Of a DNA stretch of 64,000 nucleotides, positions 1 to 12,621 are shown in pieces. The stretch covers positions 123,501-187,500 of the forward strand of contig QANY01013763.1 of the NCBI GenBank assembly GCA_003255025.1. The letters run 5' to 3'. Both the position numbers and the translations under genes were made by a program. Below the pieces are notes generated by a model. The model searched no databases, was not told the DNA's origin, and saw only the letters and a program-made list of their open reading frames with translations. Each line of letters opens with the position of its first letter. Position 1 is the stretch's first letter. This DNA comes from Datisca glomerata. Taxonomy: Eukaryota; Streptophyta; Magnoliopsida; Cucurbitales; Datiscaceae.

Positions 1-600
1 TTGTTGCTAAGCTTTTGTTAGGGCTCTTTCTTGTTCAACGAAAAGAAGAGAATCATAAACTTCTTCAACAAACCTAGCCCTAGTTCGCTCTTTGTTTTGA
101 ATGAGAGAATAGCTAATCGATGAGCTAAGCTCTCTTTTTTGTTTGATGAAGGCCTAGCCTGAGGTTGTCTGTTTGTATTTTGAGAGGGAGAAGCTGCAAG
201 AGAGAGGTTCTCCATGTTTTGTATTTTTAGAAGAATCGAGAGAGATAAAAGGAATGGGGCTTGTCTTTGAAAATCGAGAGAATCGAGAGAGACTTAAGAA
301 GTAACAAAGCTTCTTTCTGAAAATCAAGAAGAAGAGCTTCTGAGAGCTATAAGAGAGAGAATTTGAGAGAGAATCTACAACAGAGAACTGAAAGAGAGAG
401 CTACAAGATAGATTCGAGAAGGAATGGAGTTTCTCGAGAAGAAATCGAGAGAGAAGAGTGAAGAGAGTAGGGTTTGAGTTTGTAATCGAGAGAGGTCTCG
501 AGGGTATGTAGGAATGGCTGATCTCTCTCAAGAAGAAATCGAGAGAGAAGACTAAAGAGGGAAGAGTTTAGGTGTATAATCGAGAGCCTCTCTTTACTAA
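1..600. repeat. GA-rich low-complexity tract
   Basis: Degenerate GAGA repeats dominate, with short units such as gagaatcgagagag recurring many times between about 90 and 590. Apparent minus-strand ORFs here are Ser/Leu/Phe-rich translations of the CT strand and are not credible proteins. Similar CT/GA-rich tracts lie in the non-coding half of the MULE copies (10300-10620 and 33420-33640), so this may be the edge of another such element; that link is inference. Confidence 0.75.
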
Positions 601-784
601 AACTCACTCCCACATTTTTTTAAGTCCTTCTACCCTTAAAATTCACACCACTTAGTTTTTTAACTTTTAACATGAATTTTTTTATGGGGTTCATAAAGAC
701 TCTTGTTATTTCGAGTTTTTTATAGGAGGATACTATGAACCTTGTATTTAAATCTTATATAATGTCATATTTGTTGTAATGACA

Positions 785-1335
785 CTATATATTTGGTGAA
801 CACCACTACATATTTGGTGAATACCCGTACATATTTGGTGAGCCCCCTCCACGAATTATTAATTTATACGTATTTGGTGAACCTCATTATATATCTGGTG
901 AACCCCAGTACATATTTGGTGAGCACCTATATATATTTGGTGAGCCCCTCCACGAATTATTAATTTGTACGTATTTGGGGAACCCCAATACATTAAGGGT
1001 TCACCAAATATGTACTGGGGTTCACCAAATATGTATAAAATCATAATTCTTTGAGGAGTTCATCAAATATGTACTGGAGTTCACTAATTAAGTACTGATG
1101 TTTACTAAATACGGACAAAGTCAATTTTGGTGAACCCCTCCAAGAATTATTAATTTTGTATATATTTGGTGAACATCACTACATATTTGGTGATCCCCTC
1201 CGAGAATTATTAATTGGTACGTATTCTGTGAACCCTAATACATATTTAGTGAACCTCTGTACATATTTGGTGAACCCTAATTCATTTTTGGTGAACCTCT
1301 CCAAAAAATGAATTTTTAATTTTTGGTGAACCCTT
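785..1335. repeat. Minisatellite-like array, 'catatttggtgaacccc' unit
   Basis: About twenty imperfect copies of a roughly 20-bp unit with core atatttggtgaacc are seen, some followed by a longer spacer containing cacgaattattaattt (three or four times). Between about 998 and 1100 the unit runs in the opposite orientation (ggttcaccaaatatgtac), so the array has an internal inversion and could fold on itself. The Gly/Glu/Pro-Tyr repeat peptide read on the minus strand at 859-1044 is a by-product of the repeat. Confidence 0.85.
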
Positions 1336-1374
1336 TAAGATTCTTTTTGTACCCCACTACGAATTTCGTCAATA

Positions 1375-1575
1375 CCAAAAAATCCAATCGCCACTCTTCA
1401 GCCTCCAAACGCTATTCTTCAGCCTTTAAACGCCATCATGAGGTGCAAATCGTCATTCTTTGTTGCCAAACGCCAGTTTACTTGCTCTAATCACCAATCC
1501 ACATCCTAAACACCATAGTTTAACTGGAGATCGCCATGACACCCCTAAACGCCATTTATTTATCCCTAATCACCA
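1375..1575. repeat. 'aacgccat / aatcgccat' motif array
   Basis: Short motifs aaacgccat and aatcgccat (with variants) recur every 20-30 bp, separated by pyrimidine-rich spacers. The same vocabulary returns at 4925-5155 and, in the reverse sense (gcgattagggcc), at 42845-43335. The three blocks are therefore probably one repeat family, possibly subterminal sequence of the transposons that flank them. Confidence 0.7.
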
Positions 1576-1579
1576 TCAT

Positions 1580-2525
1580 CACTAACTATCTAAAATTTAT
1601 AATTTTTTAATTAATTAGCGTACACCGGACAAATCATAAAAAAAAAGAAAAAAACTCATTCTCTAAATATAAACATTCATCATATTCACTTATTAAGTGA
1701 AATTAGATTTCATTAAGTAAGGATTCTCGAAGCAATTGAACATTTATGCATAAACTCGTTACAAGTTTTCTTTGATAATATTGTTGTGTTTTTGTGACAA
1801 GTATCGAGCGTGACGTGTTTTCACCATACATAGTTATAGGTCGTGATGTTATGATGGCTAGTAAATCCTATTTATCGGTAAGATGAACACATATAACCCA
1901 TAACGTCATATTCTTCTGTTAAATCGGACATATCCACTAAAAGTTTGAAATTAAATATAAAAATGTTAAATGTAACCTTTTATTTTATAATTATAATAAC
2001 CTCATAAAATTTTAAAAATAACCTCATTTACGTTTTTATTTATAACTCTATAAATATAATTTTTAAATCTAACCTTTTTTTCAAAATTAACCCCAAACTT
2101 AAAAAACCTTATTCCCTTCTTAAAAAACGTGATCCCACCATTGATAATATTGTTGGTTTTTATGTGTTATAGTGTTAAAACACCAAATATATACTTGAAT
2201 CATTTTAAAAATTGGGTGTTTTTATGTGATGCTTCTAGAAATGTTTGATTATTGGTAGCGATATATGTTTCGGATGAAAAATTATAGTGTATGTTTATGT
2301 GCTCGTAAGGTGTTCGATGAAATGTCACAATAGAGATTACAAATTATTGTCATTGCTTTCTTTGATATTTTTTCCTATGTAATACATCTTTCTTCACACA
2401 CCTTTTTCATTGAGTCATGACTTAGATTTTGGTTTCCTAGACTAATTTCTATGAGGATGGTGTACGTGGATTTGGGAACACCACACTGTTACCTACGTGG
2501 TACAGTATACTACCTGAAAATGTTA
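1580..2525. other. AT-rich stretch without recognisable gene
   Basis: A-T-rich sequence with no open frame of note and no clear repeats. It lies between the motif array and the mobile-domain pseudogene and may be the degenerate 5' part of that element. Confidence 0.5.
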
Positions 2526-2529
2526 AAAG

Positions 2530-4483
2530 GAACGTCGATGCTTCTGGGTTTGGATACTTTATAAGTATCTTGAAAATGGGGTAGATGGACCGCGTCCTCT
2601 TAAAGAGCCTAGCCGAGAAATGGTGGGATACAACCCACACCTTTCATTTAGATGAAGTGGGTGAAATGATGATGACCCCACTAGACTTTGCTGCGATTAC
2701 TGGCCTTAAAGTCGCTGGTTGACATCTAGACTATGATCTGGATCTTCACAACAACAAGAAGGCACTGTGGGAGCTAGTCAACAAATCATTGTTGGAGCTT
2801 CGAGAAAAAAGTCAATTATCAATGAATTTTTGAAAATTATGTTAATTACGAGTGTACAACTCCTGAGAAGAAGAAAATATTGACAAAAGTGTTTCTTCTT
2901 GTGCTCTTAGGAAGTAAATTTTTTTGGGACAAGAGCAACAAAGTCTATTTGTACTTCCTCCCCAGCCTACAGAACATAGATGAGATATGAGAGTATAATT
3001 GGGGTGGTTCGATGTTGTCCGTATTGTATTGCAATATGGACGCGTTATACCGCGAGAAAAACGTAGCGACTAGGGGTTTCTGGAGAGCATAGAAGGTATG
3101 GGCTTTTGAATACTTTCCTTTTTTGTACTGAGCAGACCAGTGGGTGGTCTAGACACATTCCTGAGAACATCACGTTTGATATACAATGAGTCAGGAACAA
3201 GGGATGTTGATCACAACCTTAAAGAATTTTGTATTAAACTTTGATATGTGAGGCCCCAAAAGTATGTATTTTATTCGATCAATTCCTATATCGTCCCCTC
3301 CTCTTGAGTATGAATAATGTTTTACTGACAAACTATTTATTTTTGAACTTACAGATCAACTAGAACCATTTGGGAGAACATGCAAACTTGCCTGACTATT
3401 ACCACTAAACTATACTTACTACCACCCTGAGGATCTTACTGCAAGGACCTATTAGTAGAGCATGGTACTTGGGTGCGCGCGTCGCACGATAGAGTATGAG
3501 AGCCCAAGAGCCGTCAATCCAAGTCAGACCCCCACCTTTAATGTTATGTGATCAACCATATTCTAGAGAGAATCCAATTGGTGGTCTTGGAGATTTTAGA
3601 GTGTCACACTTCATCAATGATGAAGATGGCAATGGCGAAGATACTTATGATGAATTCTAGAAAATGTGGTTGTCTTAAAACTATGATGGGGCATCTTCAT
3701 CTTCCCAGGTGCAAAATGTCTCTAAATGGTTTTTAAATATAGGTGATACTGATATTGTTATACAATCATCTAAATTTGTAATCTACGTCGTATAGGTAGT
3801 AGCATGAGAAACCGTAACAGTCACAGGAGCACCAGGAGCATCAGGGTCAGCTAGATCAACCGTTGATGATATAAGAGTGGCTGAAATCCTACTACCACCA
3901 TGGCAGATAACGGTTCCACACCAAGATGGTGGAAGTGAGACATTTGACATTCAAGAAGATCTTTCAGTCCAGGGTCTTCCAACAGTTGATGTCGATTCTG
4001 TGAGTCATAATGTTAATATTTATTATCTAGTCATTGGATATCTTATTAACGCACAATTTGAATAATGCACCGGTCGGTGGCATGCGCTGAAGTTATGATG
4101 CACATGATTACCAGTCTTAGGCAATAATTCTTTAATAAAATGTTAAGCGCACGTGAGACGATGGTGAAGATCAGGATAGGGTCAAAGAATCAATGCAAAC
4201 GAAGGATAATGAAATTGTAATCACTTATCTTTCCCAAATTATTTTTTAGTTTGAAATCAAAATATTCAAATTAACTCTTAGCTGATATTTTGAGTATGTA
4301 CACTTGTAGGCGGAGTAGCAAAGACGCCTACAAATGTATGAAACTCAAGGAGGCAGGTTTGGGAGTGATAATGAAAATGATGAAGATAATGATGATGGTC
4401 ATGATGACAATGGGGAAGATTCAGTTAATGATGATGATGACAACCATGATGATGACACTGATGAAGATATTGACTCAGAATGA
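2530..4483 (+). pseudogene. Plant mobile domain (PMD) transposon protein, decayed
   Basis: Plus-strand frames between 2590 and 3110 read like the plant mobile domain (the 'aminotransferase-like / phosphatase 7 long-form' group found in plant transposons). At 2590-2720 there is MDRVLLKSLAEKWWDTTH followed by a stretch containing MTPLDFAAITGLKV. At 2880-3110 come the typical FLLVLLGSKFFWDKSN and YNWGGSML segments. Reading frame is lost repeatedly (in-frame stops after about 2720, 2985 and 3090). At 4320-4483 a frame encodes an acidic Asp/Glu-rich C-terminal tail ending in tga. No complete protein can be made from it. PMD genes travel in MULE and other plant transposons, and a ULP1-MULE lies directly downstream in the opposite orientation. 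Domain identification is from family knowledge; the element boundaries are not visible. Confidence 0.7.
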
Positions 4484-4924
4484 GACCATGAACGACGTAC
4501 AAATCATTCTAATGATGCTTCGTAAAAAAAGAGAAGAGTTGCATCATGACGCTTTATCAAAGTTTATATGAACTTTTTATAGCCTTCTTCAATTTTAAAC
4601 TTGATTATAACTTTGTTGAGTGTATTTTTGAATTTGTTAAATTCTAGCTGCATTTGGTTGGACATATATACTATAGGTATAAATATGTATTTTGATTGTG
4701 GAATTTATATTATTGATGGGGAGGCTCTGTCGAATCGTTGTTTAGCTTTAAAAATCGTCCTTCTATCGACTTTGATGATGTTGTTGAGAGTGAGAAGATA
4801 TTAGAAGTGGAAGCAATTTTGTTTGTGGAATTTTTGCGGTTGCAGAATGTAAGAATGTTATACTCAAATTGGAAGATGCAACAAAACAAAATATAAAGGA
4901 ATTGAGACTGAAAACAATCTGTAA
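4484..4924. other. AT-rich spacer, no gene seen
   Basis: Sequence between the acidic tail of the mobile-domain pseudogene and the palindromic array. Short ORFs occur on both strands but resemble nothing. Confidence 0.4.
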
Positions 4925-5155
4925 ATATATTGACACGGGCCAAATGCCACTGTGTCATGCATTTGGGGCCTAAAATTGTCCAGGATACCCCAAATGCCAT
5001 TTAGCAACACTAGCCAAATGCCAATGTGACTTGTGTTTGGGGTCCAAAAATGACCAGCTGGACCCTAAACGCCATTCATGAATGGCGACCTATCATTCAT
5101 GAATGGCGTTTGGGTTCTTCAAAATGGCGATTAGGACCTAATCGACAGGCTCTCG
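4925..5155. repeat. Palindromic 'aacgccat / gcgattagg' array (MULE copy B end)
   Basis: Repeats of ccaaatgcca, aaacgccat and atggcgatt occur with inverted partners, for example cattcatgaatggcg at 5083-5113 and ggcgattaggacctaatcg near 5125-5145. The block lies just outside a segment (5156-5385) shared with the other MULE copy, exactly where that copy has its own gcgattagggcc array (42845-43335). It is probably the subterminal region of the MULE. Confidence 0.7.
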
Positions 5156-5385
5156 TTTGACCAAGCAAGTGGCATTTGGTTGGTGTCTGATGGTTCTGCA
5201 ATTAATATGGACAATTATTCTTCGTAATCCACCCTTAAAATATAAATTTTCACTCAATTAAACACATTCTCACTACTTCTCAATTGCTCTCAACTTCAAA
5301 TACACTTGCTTCTCCAATTTCATTGTTTGGATCTTCAATTTTCAACTCTAACTAAGTGATCAGCTGCACCGAAAAGGTAATGCTT
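5156..5385 (+). other. MULE copy B: remnant of transposase upstream region
   Basis: Collinear with the reverse complement of about 42660-42840, upstream of the FAR1-like transposase pseudogene in MULE copy A. Shared landmarks are caattaaacacatt, tttggatcttcaattttcaactcta and the ending gctgcacc. In this copy the transposase itself is gone: the homology resumes inside the ULP1 gene near 5475. The deletion therefore removed the transposase and the protease half of the ULP1 gene. Confidence 0.65.
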
Positions 5386-5479
5386 GTTTCATTTTCTTTA
5401 ATTTTTTTAAGATTATGAACATAAGTTAGATGCTTTATGAGTTCTTAGTTTATGAACATAACTTCAAGCACTTAGCCTG

Positions 5480-6460
5480 ATGGCTTTCTCTTCAGGTATA
5501 TCTGCATGCACATCCTCGCGAACGTGCTTACACTCGCGAACCTCGCGATCGCCTGAAATAGCTTGCACGGTTGTATCGATCTACATAATACAAATATATA
5601 TGAATTAATAATAAATAATCAATAGTAATATAACCAATCAAATTTGCAATATTATAAAATGCTTACCGCATAACTTTTAGGCCAAGCTTCGTCTCCCTTT
5701 GATTTTACAAAATAAATCATTTTTGCAATGGCCTTGTCGTTCCAACTTAGCGGCGAAGGCTGGTTCAAGTCAACATAGTTGGCAGCACATGTCAACTTCT
5801 CCAGATAAAACAGTTGCATTGAAATGAACTTATTAGTAGATATATGTATGTTATTATGCGAAAGTAATAGCAATGTACACTAAATCTATTACATGTATAA
5901 ATAACAAGCATCCGGAAATGCTATCATGATGATTGTTTTGATATCTTGCGACACCATCCATAAAATCATTAAAACAAGGAGACAGCTAATTCTCCCGTGG
6001 GTGGTCTCTAGAGACTTCATAGCGTGCGACCAAGAATGACTAACAATTGCTTTTGATCGAGGAGATAACAAAACCCCGACTGTGTATAACACAAAGGCTT
6101 ACCTCCAATAATCACCGTTAGGTACTCATACCCATAAAGATCAGTATGACAACAAAATGATTAAATAGGTACTCTGCATTTCACAAACTCACTTAAATTA
6201 CAATCAAACTTTATCAATTCCATGTTATATTGTAATGTTAGTTTAAACATACTTACTTCGTTACCACTAATTTTTTCACCTGCCACCCTCATTTTAGCAC
6301 ATTCTTTCACACTGTTTTAATTTTAAACAATCACATTAACATTGCAATAGTTTATATGAAAATATGTAACATTAAATTGATGATCTCATTAATTACTACA
6401 AGTATACAAATAAATCTTTTTGTGCATTCTTCATGTTCACATTTGCGTTAGCCATCTTAA
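5480..6460 (-). pseudogene. N-terminal half of ULP1-MULE protein, broken
   Basis: Minus-strand exon-like pieces match those of the copy A gene. The clearest is at about 5873-5652 and contains LEKLTCAANYVDLNQPSPLSWND, which copy A shows as a degraded version near 37560-37640. A piece at 5480-5600 corresponds to 37780-37870 (gatcgatac.. onward). This is the region before the peptidase in plant ULP1-MULE proteins, recognisable by the 'FYLEKL ... W' pattern. The peptidase itself is absent, so no product is expected. Confidence 0.6.
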
Positions 6461-9400
6461 ATATATGTTAGTATAAAAACATTTATCCATATGATAATAA
6501 CTTCATATCATGATTATCCGTGATACTAATTTATAATGAATTGAGTAGCATCTAGTAAGAATACTAAGGTCCTATGTACCATTAAATTAATGGCATATCA
6601 AATGTATTTTAAAGAAAATAAGTAAAACTAACTATAAGATACTTTCATAAATGGAAAACACATAGAACCTAAACAAGTTAACTAATAAGCACTCGAAAAA
6701 AGAATTAAATTAATAAAAGTGAGATGCATCACATAAAAGTGAGGGGAAAAGATCATGCACATAAAGTATGAGTAACTCTTAAATTTCATTCTTAAGAAAA
6801 GAAAGATAATATTTCAACACCAATTATCTAGATTACAACTAAACATTACATTGTAAACCAAAAAGCTAGATATTGTGTAACATATTAGATGACCATGAAA
6901 CCATAATAGTGTTAAGATCTTCCTGAGCAAAATTCCAAGAAAATTTGTTCGATGCCAACAAAGTCCCCACTCTCTAAATCCAAATGGAGTCATCCTTATC
7001 AATCATTAGAACTGTGTAAGCCTTGAGATATCTGAACAAAAAAATAGAATAAAACATTGATATTGATATCAAATTTATTATGCAAATGCTACACTAAATG
7101 CCCATGCTAGACATATAAATATGTTTGTATCTATTGTACCAATAACATTGGCTATATGTCCAATTTACTGCATCTCAACTAAGATGAAAAGATCCACAAT
7201 AACAGATTTTTAGGCTTCCGAGCAGTTAAAACTATTTTACAAAAATACATGTAAACTAAACTACAACTAATATTAGAACTCCAGCTCAAGACAAAACTTA
7301 TAAAGAATCATGTAAAGCAAAACTCAAGCTTCTCAACAAAACGAAAGAGGGACTCGCGACTGGGTTCAGAATGAGAATCAACACCAATATCTAGTAACAT
7401 AATTAATACATTTACATATAAAAATGAGAAATACTTTAAATGTTTAACCACCCAAAATACATTAAAAACATCTTTTTATCACGAATGAAATCAAATATTA
7501 AAACCAAAGCAAACCAAAAAATTGATTTTAAATCATAAAAAACAATCAGAAATTTTCAATGGTATAACTAAAAGAACCTCAACTCCAAACTGAAAGAAAA
7601 CATCAAATAGAACTCTCAGGCTTAACAAAATAAATGTAAGCAATATCTTACCTAATATATGGAAAAAAAACTCTAGAAATAACATCCCCATGCAATGTGT
7701 ATCTGAAACCGTCATATCAGATCAACCTAGGAGTGAAACCGTATAAATCAACCATAATTGACAGACATTAAAAGCATCTTCATCGAGAATAAAATGAAAT
7801 ATCAAAACCAAAACAAACCAAAATTATGTATCATATATAGAGGATGATTAGTGAATTATATATGAAAGAACTACATTTCAATATCCGCCTTGGGTTTTGA
7901 GTTAGAATAAAGCCAACATTGTACGAGTCATGTTGTTCATTTAAATATGAATGTGTTCCAATAGCTGTATATGAAGTCCAAATTTGTTTTTACTTAAAAA
8001 CACTAGGAAAACAGTAGCTAAAAATAATAAATGTTCCTTGAACTGTTAGTTTATAATATGAGGACGATTCACTATTTTTCTGACATATTAAATATGATAT
8101 TACAAAACTAAACGAAGGAAAAAAGAAAGTCCTGAAAGAATTGTTCTCATTAATTGAAGTACTATTTTCGCTGAGACCATAGTCAAATTCTACACAAAAC
8201 TAACAAAAGACAGAGACCATATTTGCGTCGACAGAAAGTGCAACACTGCATTGAATTCACTACTCTGCAAGACAACAGGTGAAAAACAATAAACCAACCC
8301 ATACTTTTGATAAATCAAGATCATTGCTAATATTCATATGTTATGGTTAGCTTATCCCCTTTTGAGTTGAACCCACATAAAACAGTGATATTTGTTTCAA
8401 ATTTCAAAGTTGAGCCTATATTGTTTAACAATGCATTATGCATATAGGCTTTCTTAAAGTTGAGTTACTGAATGATTTGTAATCATTAGTTCATAATTGA
8501 ATCCGTCTACCACCAGAGTACAATGGCTCTACACTTCTAAGTTCTATTAGATCATAAACCAAATACAATAACAACATCAAACAACAAACATCAAATATTG
8601 ATTAATGATTTCCCATTATTATACACTTATTAACAAGATTATATCTTTTGACTATAAAATAACAAGATTATATCGTGTAACTTCTTTCCTTTATGTGAAT
8701 TGAGCTAGAATGCCTAATCTCTTTCCTAATTGAAATGAAATTATTATATGCTTAAAATAAAACAGTAAATGGAAATCCAAGAGCTTATCAAATAACCTAT
8801 CTATCAGCGGCTTCTACAATAATCGACAGTCTGGAAACCTGACCAAACAAGCAAGAAGACGATCCATAAATCAAACACACCAATAGATAGAAAAACATAG
8901 TGATGTCCAAGCTCATCAACAAATCCAAACCAAACCCTTCTCTTGGATTAATGTCCACTCCAGAATATTAGGAAAAAACAACAGCACATCAAGCACAATA
9001 GCTTGCATGGTATTGAATCTCACATATCTACTGAAATTGGGATTTCTCACAACTACGGAGTAAAGGGTTAAAAACATTAAAACAAATTAAAGGGGAAGCT
9101 CTTAAAGACCCTAATTACTGGTACCAAGGATTGAATGAGAGTTTGAATGGGAGTGAACTGTGTAATAAGAAGAGTCAATCTCTTCTATCCATTAAGAAAT
9201 AAGAACCCTTTTAACATGAAAATCTAAATTAAAAAATGGGTTAATTATTTCAGCGTCACAAGGAACAAAGAATATAGACCCATATGAAGTTTAAAATAAA
9301 AAAATCTATTTGACCACAATAATGCATTTGATCAAAGAAATAGATTCCAGACTTAGATGTATTTTTACAGAGATAAATTAAAAAAATGAAGTAACGACAT

Positions 9401-9492
9401 TCACAATATTAAAATATCTGAGATTAAAAGAAAAATAATAGGGGAAAAATTCTAAACAAAGAAATGGTTGATAATTACAAGGGAAGGCAAAT

Positions 9493-9745
9493 AAAATGAG
9501 CTTTGCTTTTTTTCTTTGAACAGAAAATAGAAAAAATAAAGAAGAGAGAGAGAGAGTAGAGAGAGAGAGAATAAAAGGTGACTGGTGCTTTAAGCATAAG
9601 CTCTTTTCGTTTACCCTTAACAAAGAACGAAATGTAAAAATGTCAAAAATTTAGAACCCTACCATCATCGACCGAACCTCCTAGCCACATAAAATGAGCT
9701 TTGTTTCTTTCCTTTGAACAGAAAACAGAAAACAAAAAAAATAAA

Positions 9746-9784
<39 letters not shown>

Positions 9785-9908
9785 ATAAAAGGTGACTGGT
9801 GCTTTAAGCATAAGTTCTTTTCGTTTATCCTTAACAAAGAACGAAAAGTAAAAATGTCAAAAATTTAGAACCCTACCATCATCGACCAAACCCCCTAGCC
9901 ACATAAAA
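9493..9908. repeat. 198-bp tandem duplication with (GA)n
   Basis: The segment beginning aaaatgagctttg (9493) and ending ctagccacat is repeated starting at 9691. The copies are nearly identical outside an (AG)n run, which is longer in the second copy (about 9745-9784) than in the first (about 9541-9570). The paired minus-strand ORFs beginning MLR(V/I)NEK are simply the two copies read through the CT repeat. Confidence 0.9.
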
Positions 9909-11019
9909 CCAGAAATGGTTCACCTTAATCGATTCTCCAAATTCGTCTGAGAGAGATTCGTCCTCAACACAATCGATTCTCCAGTAACATTTATTTACAT
10001 GAAATATAAAACTTCAGATTTTACATTTTGAATAAAAAATATTTTAAAGAAATAACATACATCACCAGATTTTTTTATTCTCAGATTTTACCTGTGATAG
10101 GAAGACATTTATGAGATATCTCCTGGGCGAGCTTCGTGTGGGAGCTTCTGCTTTGAGCTTTATGGGGTGAACTTCTGAGATTACTGAGAAACAGCCGGAA
10201 TCAACTCAGACTTGAAGAAATTAATTGTTCGTGTGCCCTAGCTTTCGATCGTTTCAAAGGGAGAAATAAACTTAGTCTAGAGAATATTGCATACTAAAAT
10301 TAATGAAAAACAGGGGGCTGAGAGAGATTGAAAGCTGAGGAGCATACCTTTCTTGTGCCCTAGCTTCTGGTCGTTTATGAATGGAGAAACACATTCGTCT
10401 AGGTCTTTGAAAAATAGGGAGAAACATACTTCAAAAAACAAGGAGAGGGGCTTTGCTCGACAAGCCTCCTGGTTTCTCACTCTCGAACATGAAAACCCAA
10501 AATAGAGAGAATTTTTTCTTGTACGGAGAATAAACGTCTGAGAGAGATAGATAGAGTGATTGAGAGAGAGCGGACGATACTTACAGAGAGAGAGAGAGAG
10601 GAGAGCTCATACCACAAAGAGATGAGGGCAAAGACTAGAGCCTTAGATCTTCTTGCTTGATAATGGTGGTTGTCTAGGTGAACCAATTTTTTCCAGAGCC
10701 AAAGTTCTCGATATAGAAGATGTGACTGAAACGGATGAAGGCATAACATAAGGAGGAATCGATGACAGTAGAGTTGCCAATGGAGGAGCTGATTGACGGG
10801 TAGGAAAATCAGTGGCTCTGTTCGCGTGCCCTAGATTTGAAGTAGAATGAAAGAAAAGAGGTAAGGAGAAGGGAAGTAGAAGAAGCAGATGGAGGCCTAT
10901 TTAGCCAGTTGCAAAGGAAATAAAATGTAAAAGTCATCTAATGGCTGAAATTGTCCTGGCCAGATCCAACACGATCAGGATTAATCCCAGCATCAATGCC
11001 GGAAAAAATTTTCCCGACA

Positions 11020-12225
11020 TTGGAGAACGACCCCATAGAATAACACGAAACCACGTGAAACAATATGGAATTCTTCCTTTGAAATGGAGGGGTTAGTTTC
11101 CATTTTGATATTTCTTTGATTGTAGGAAAATTGAATTTGTGACTCCATTTTCTTTTCTTCTGTGTACATTTTTTTTCCCAAACTCTTATTGTGCAGGATT
11201 CCAGTTTTCTACGTCCTTGCTATATATGTGAAGATCACATTCATTTCTCAGTTCGACTGTGTAAGATTAGGACTATGTTGTTTAATCTTACGAATGTGTA
11301 TTGTATCTTAAGAGGCATTCGACCAATTGTGTGAGCAAAGATGCACAGAAGAATTTCCATGTAATTAGTGTGCACTATATTTAATGATGTAAATACTAGA
11401 AAGAGACTTCACAAAAATTGTTTTAACCTAAAACAATATATGATTTGAAACTAGAAAATAGGGTGATGTATGCGGAAGTGAATTCTAGTTACATAGTAGT
11501 TAATTTCATTTCGATACTCAACCATCGAAAAATCTCACATGCATAACACTTCTTTGTATGTGTTATGTGATGATCGGGGTGGGATACCCCGTTACCGATA
11601 CCCAGATTGTACCCTAGAATTACCACTCAATAAGTTGTCCTTGAAATTTTTTTATCCTTAGCAATGTTAGATTACGAGAATGTCCTACAATTATTTCTAA
11701 TCTTTTTGGTACTTGTGGTTTTTATTTCTGACGCATGTGAAAGAGAAATTTCATGTTGATATAAATATAGGGGCACATGCGTGAGAAAAAATTGTTGAGG
11801 AAATGAGAACAAGGCCGGGCTTTTTATGGCAAAGTCTAAGCATTGCCACACCTTCTCACCATTACTTTTTTTTTATAAATTTAACAAAGTATCCAAAACT
11901 AGTATGAAACAATGACAACATAAGTTGACGCAGTTGGTTAAACTCACATATCTATACTTTAAAGGTCGTGAGTTTAAGTCATATTATCTCATTCTCCTTA
12001 GAATCTGTAATGTAACTTTGATAAAAAAAACTAGTACCAAACATGAACTCCCAATAACTCTAAAGAAAGTGTTTTCAACACCATGAATGATCCTTCTATT
12101 TGATTTTATACCATGTTGATGAATGACAGACTATAATGAATTTTTTTTAAATGAATAATTCTAGATCAATCAAGTTATGAACTAAATTTTAATTGAATAG
12201 ATGATATGATCATCATTCATAGATT
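11020..12225. other. Intergenic stretch, no gene seen
   Basis: AT-rich sequence between MULE copy B and the Gypsy LTR. I recognise no coding region, RNA gene or repeat with a clear unit. Confidence 0.5.
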
Positions 12226-12230
12226 GTTGA

Positions 12231-12621
12231 TGTAAAGGGAATTTACAATCACTAAAAAGTGTAAGCAATAGAATCAATAGAGAAAATTGAGCTTAAAGCC
12301 AAAATAATTGTGTTTTCAATGGTATCCTTTTGGGGCCGTATTGACCATCATTTATACACATGAAATAACATTTATTTCTAAGAATATTCATTTTTTGTAG
12401 GGCTTTATCCAGAGCCATTGAGAAAGTTATGGTATTTGTTGTACTTTATCTAGAGTCATTGAGGCAATTACGGTGTTTGATTGAGTCGTCGAAAAAGTTA
12501 TGATATTTTGCAACGTTCCCTTCCGTAACAGCTTTGTCCTAGGTGCTTCTTTTGACGATTGGTTAAGCTTCTGTCAAGTATCCTTTGTACTATTAATATA
12601 CCTGGCCCCATTACATTTGGC
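12231..12621 (-). repeat. Gypsy 3' LTR
   Basis: Reads TGTAATGGGG at its minus-strand start (12621) and ends CCCTTTACA at 12231. Internal landmarks shared with 22704-23045 are gagcttaaagccaaaataattgtg, tttatttctaagaata, gttatgatatt and gattggttaagctt. It has accumulated insertions and substitutions relative to the 5' LTR. The outer start is set by the TGTAA/TTACA inverted ends and is approximate. Confidence 0.75.

Larger units (their letters stand above)
5475..11019 (-). mobile_element. ULP1-type MULE, copy B (internally deleted)
   Basis: Reading the minus strand from 11019 to 5475 follows the plus strand from about 33131 to 37900 for its whole length. Landmarks are the ggcattgatgctgggattaa end (11017), the ccattagatga box (10940), the cccatgctagacat block (7110), the short ATG exon whose reverse complement contains gatggctaa (6455) and the LEKL..AANYVDLNQ exon (5760). 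The part beyond 37900, including the ULP1 catalytic region and the transposase, is missing. Family knowledge: MULEs with a captured ULP1 peptidase are described from melon and other plants. The copy is non-autonomous. Terminal inverted repeats and target-site duplication were not identified. Confidence 0.75.

Noticed and set aside
859..1044. Minus-strand ORF with YIFGEP repeats
   Set aside because: Direct translation of the ggtgaacccc minisatellite; no independent support for a protein.
4290..4571. 93-codon Met-rich plus-strand ORF
   Set aside because: It is the wrong frame of a GAT-repeat; the frame that makes sense gives an acidic Asp/Glu tail of the mobile-domain pseudogene.
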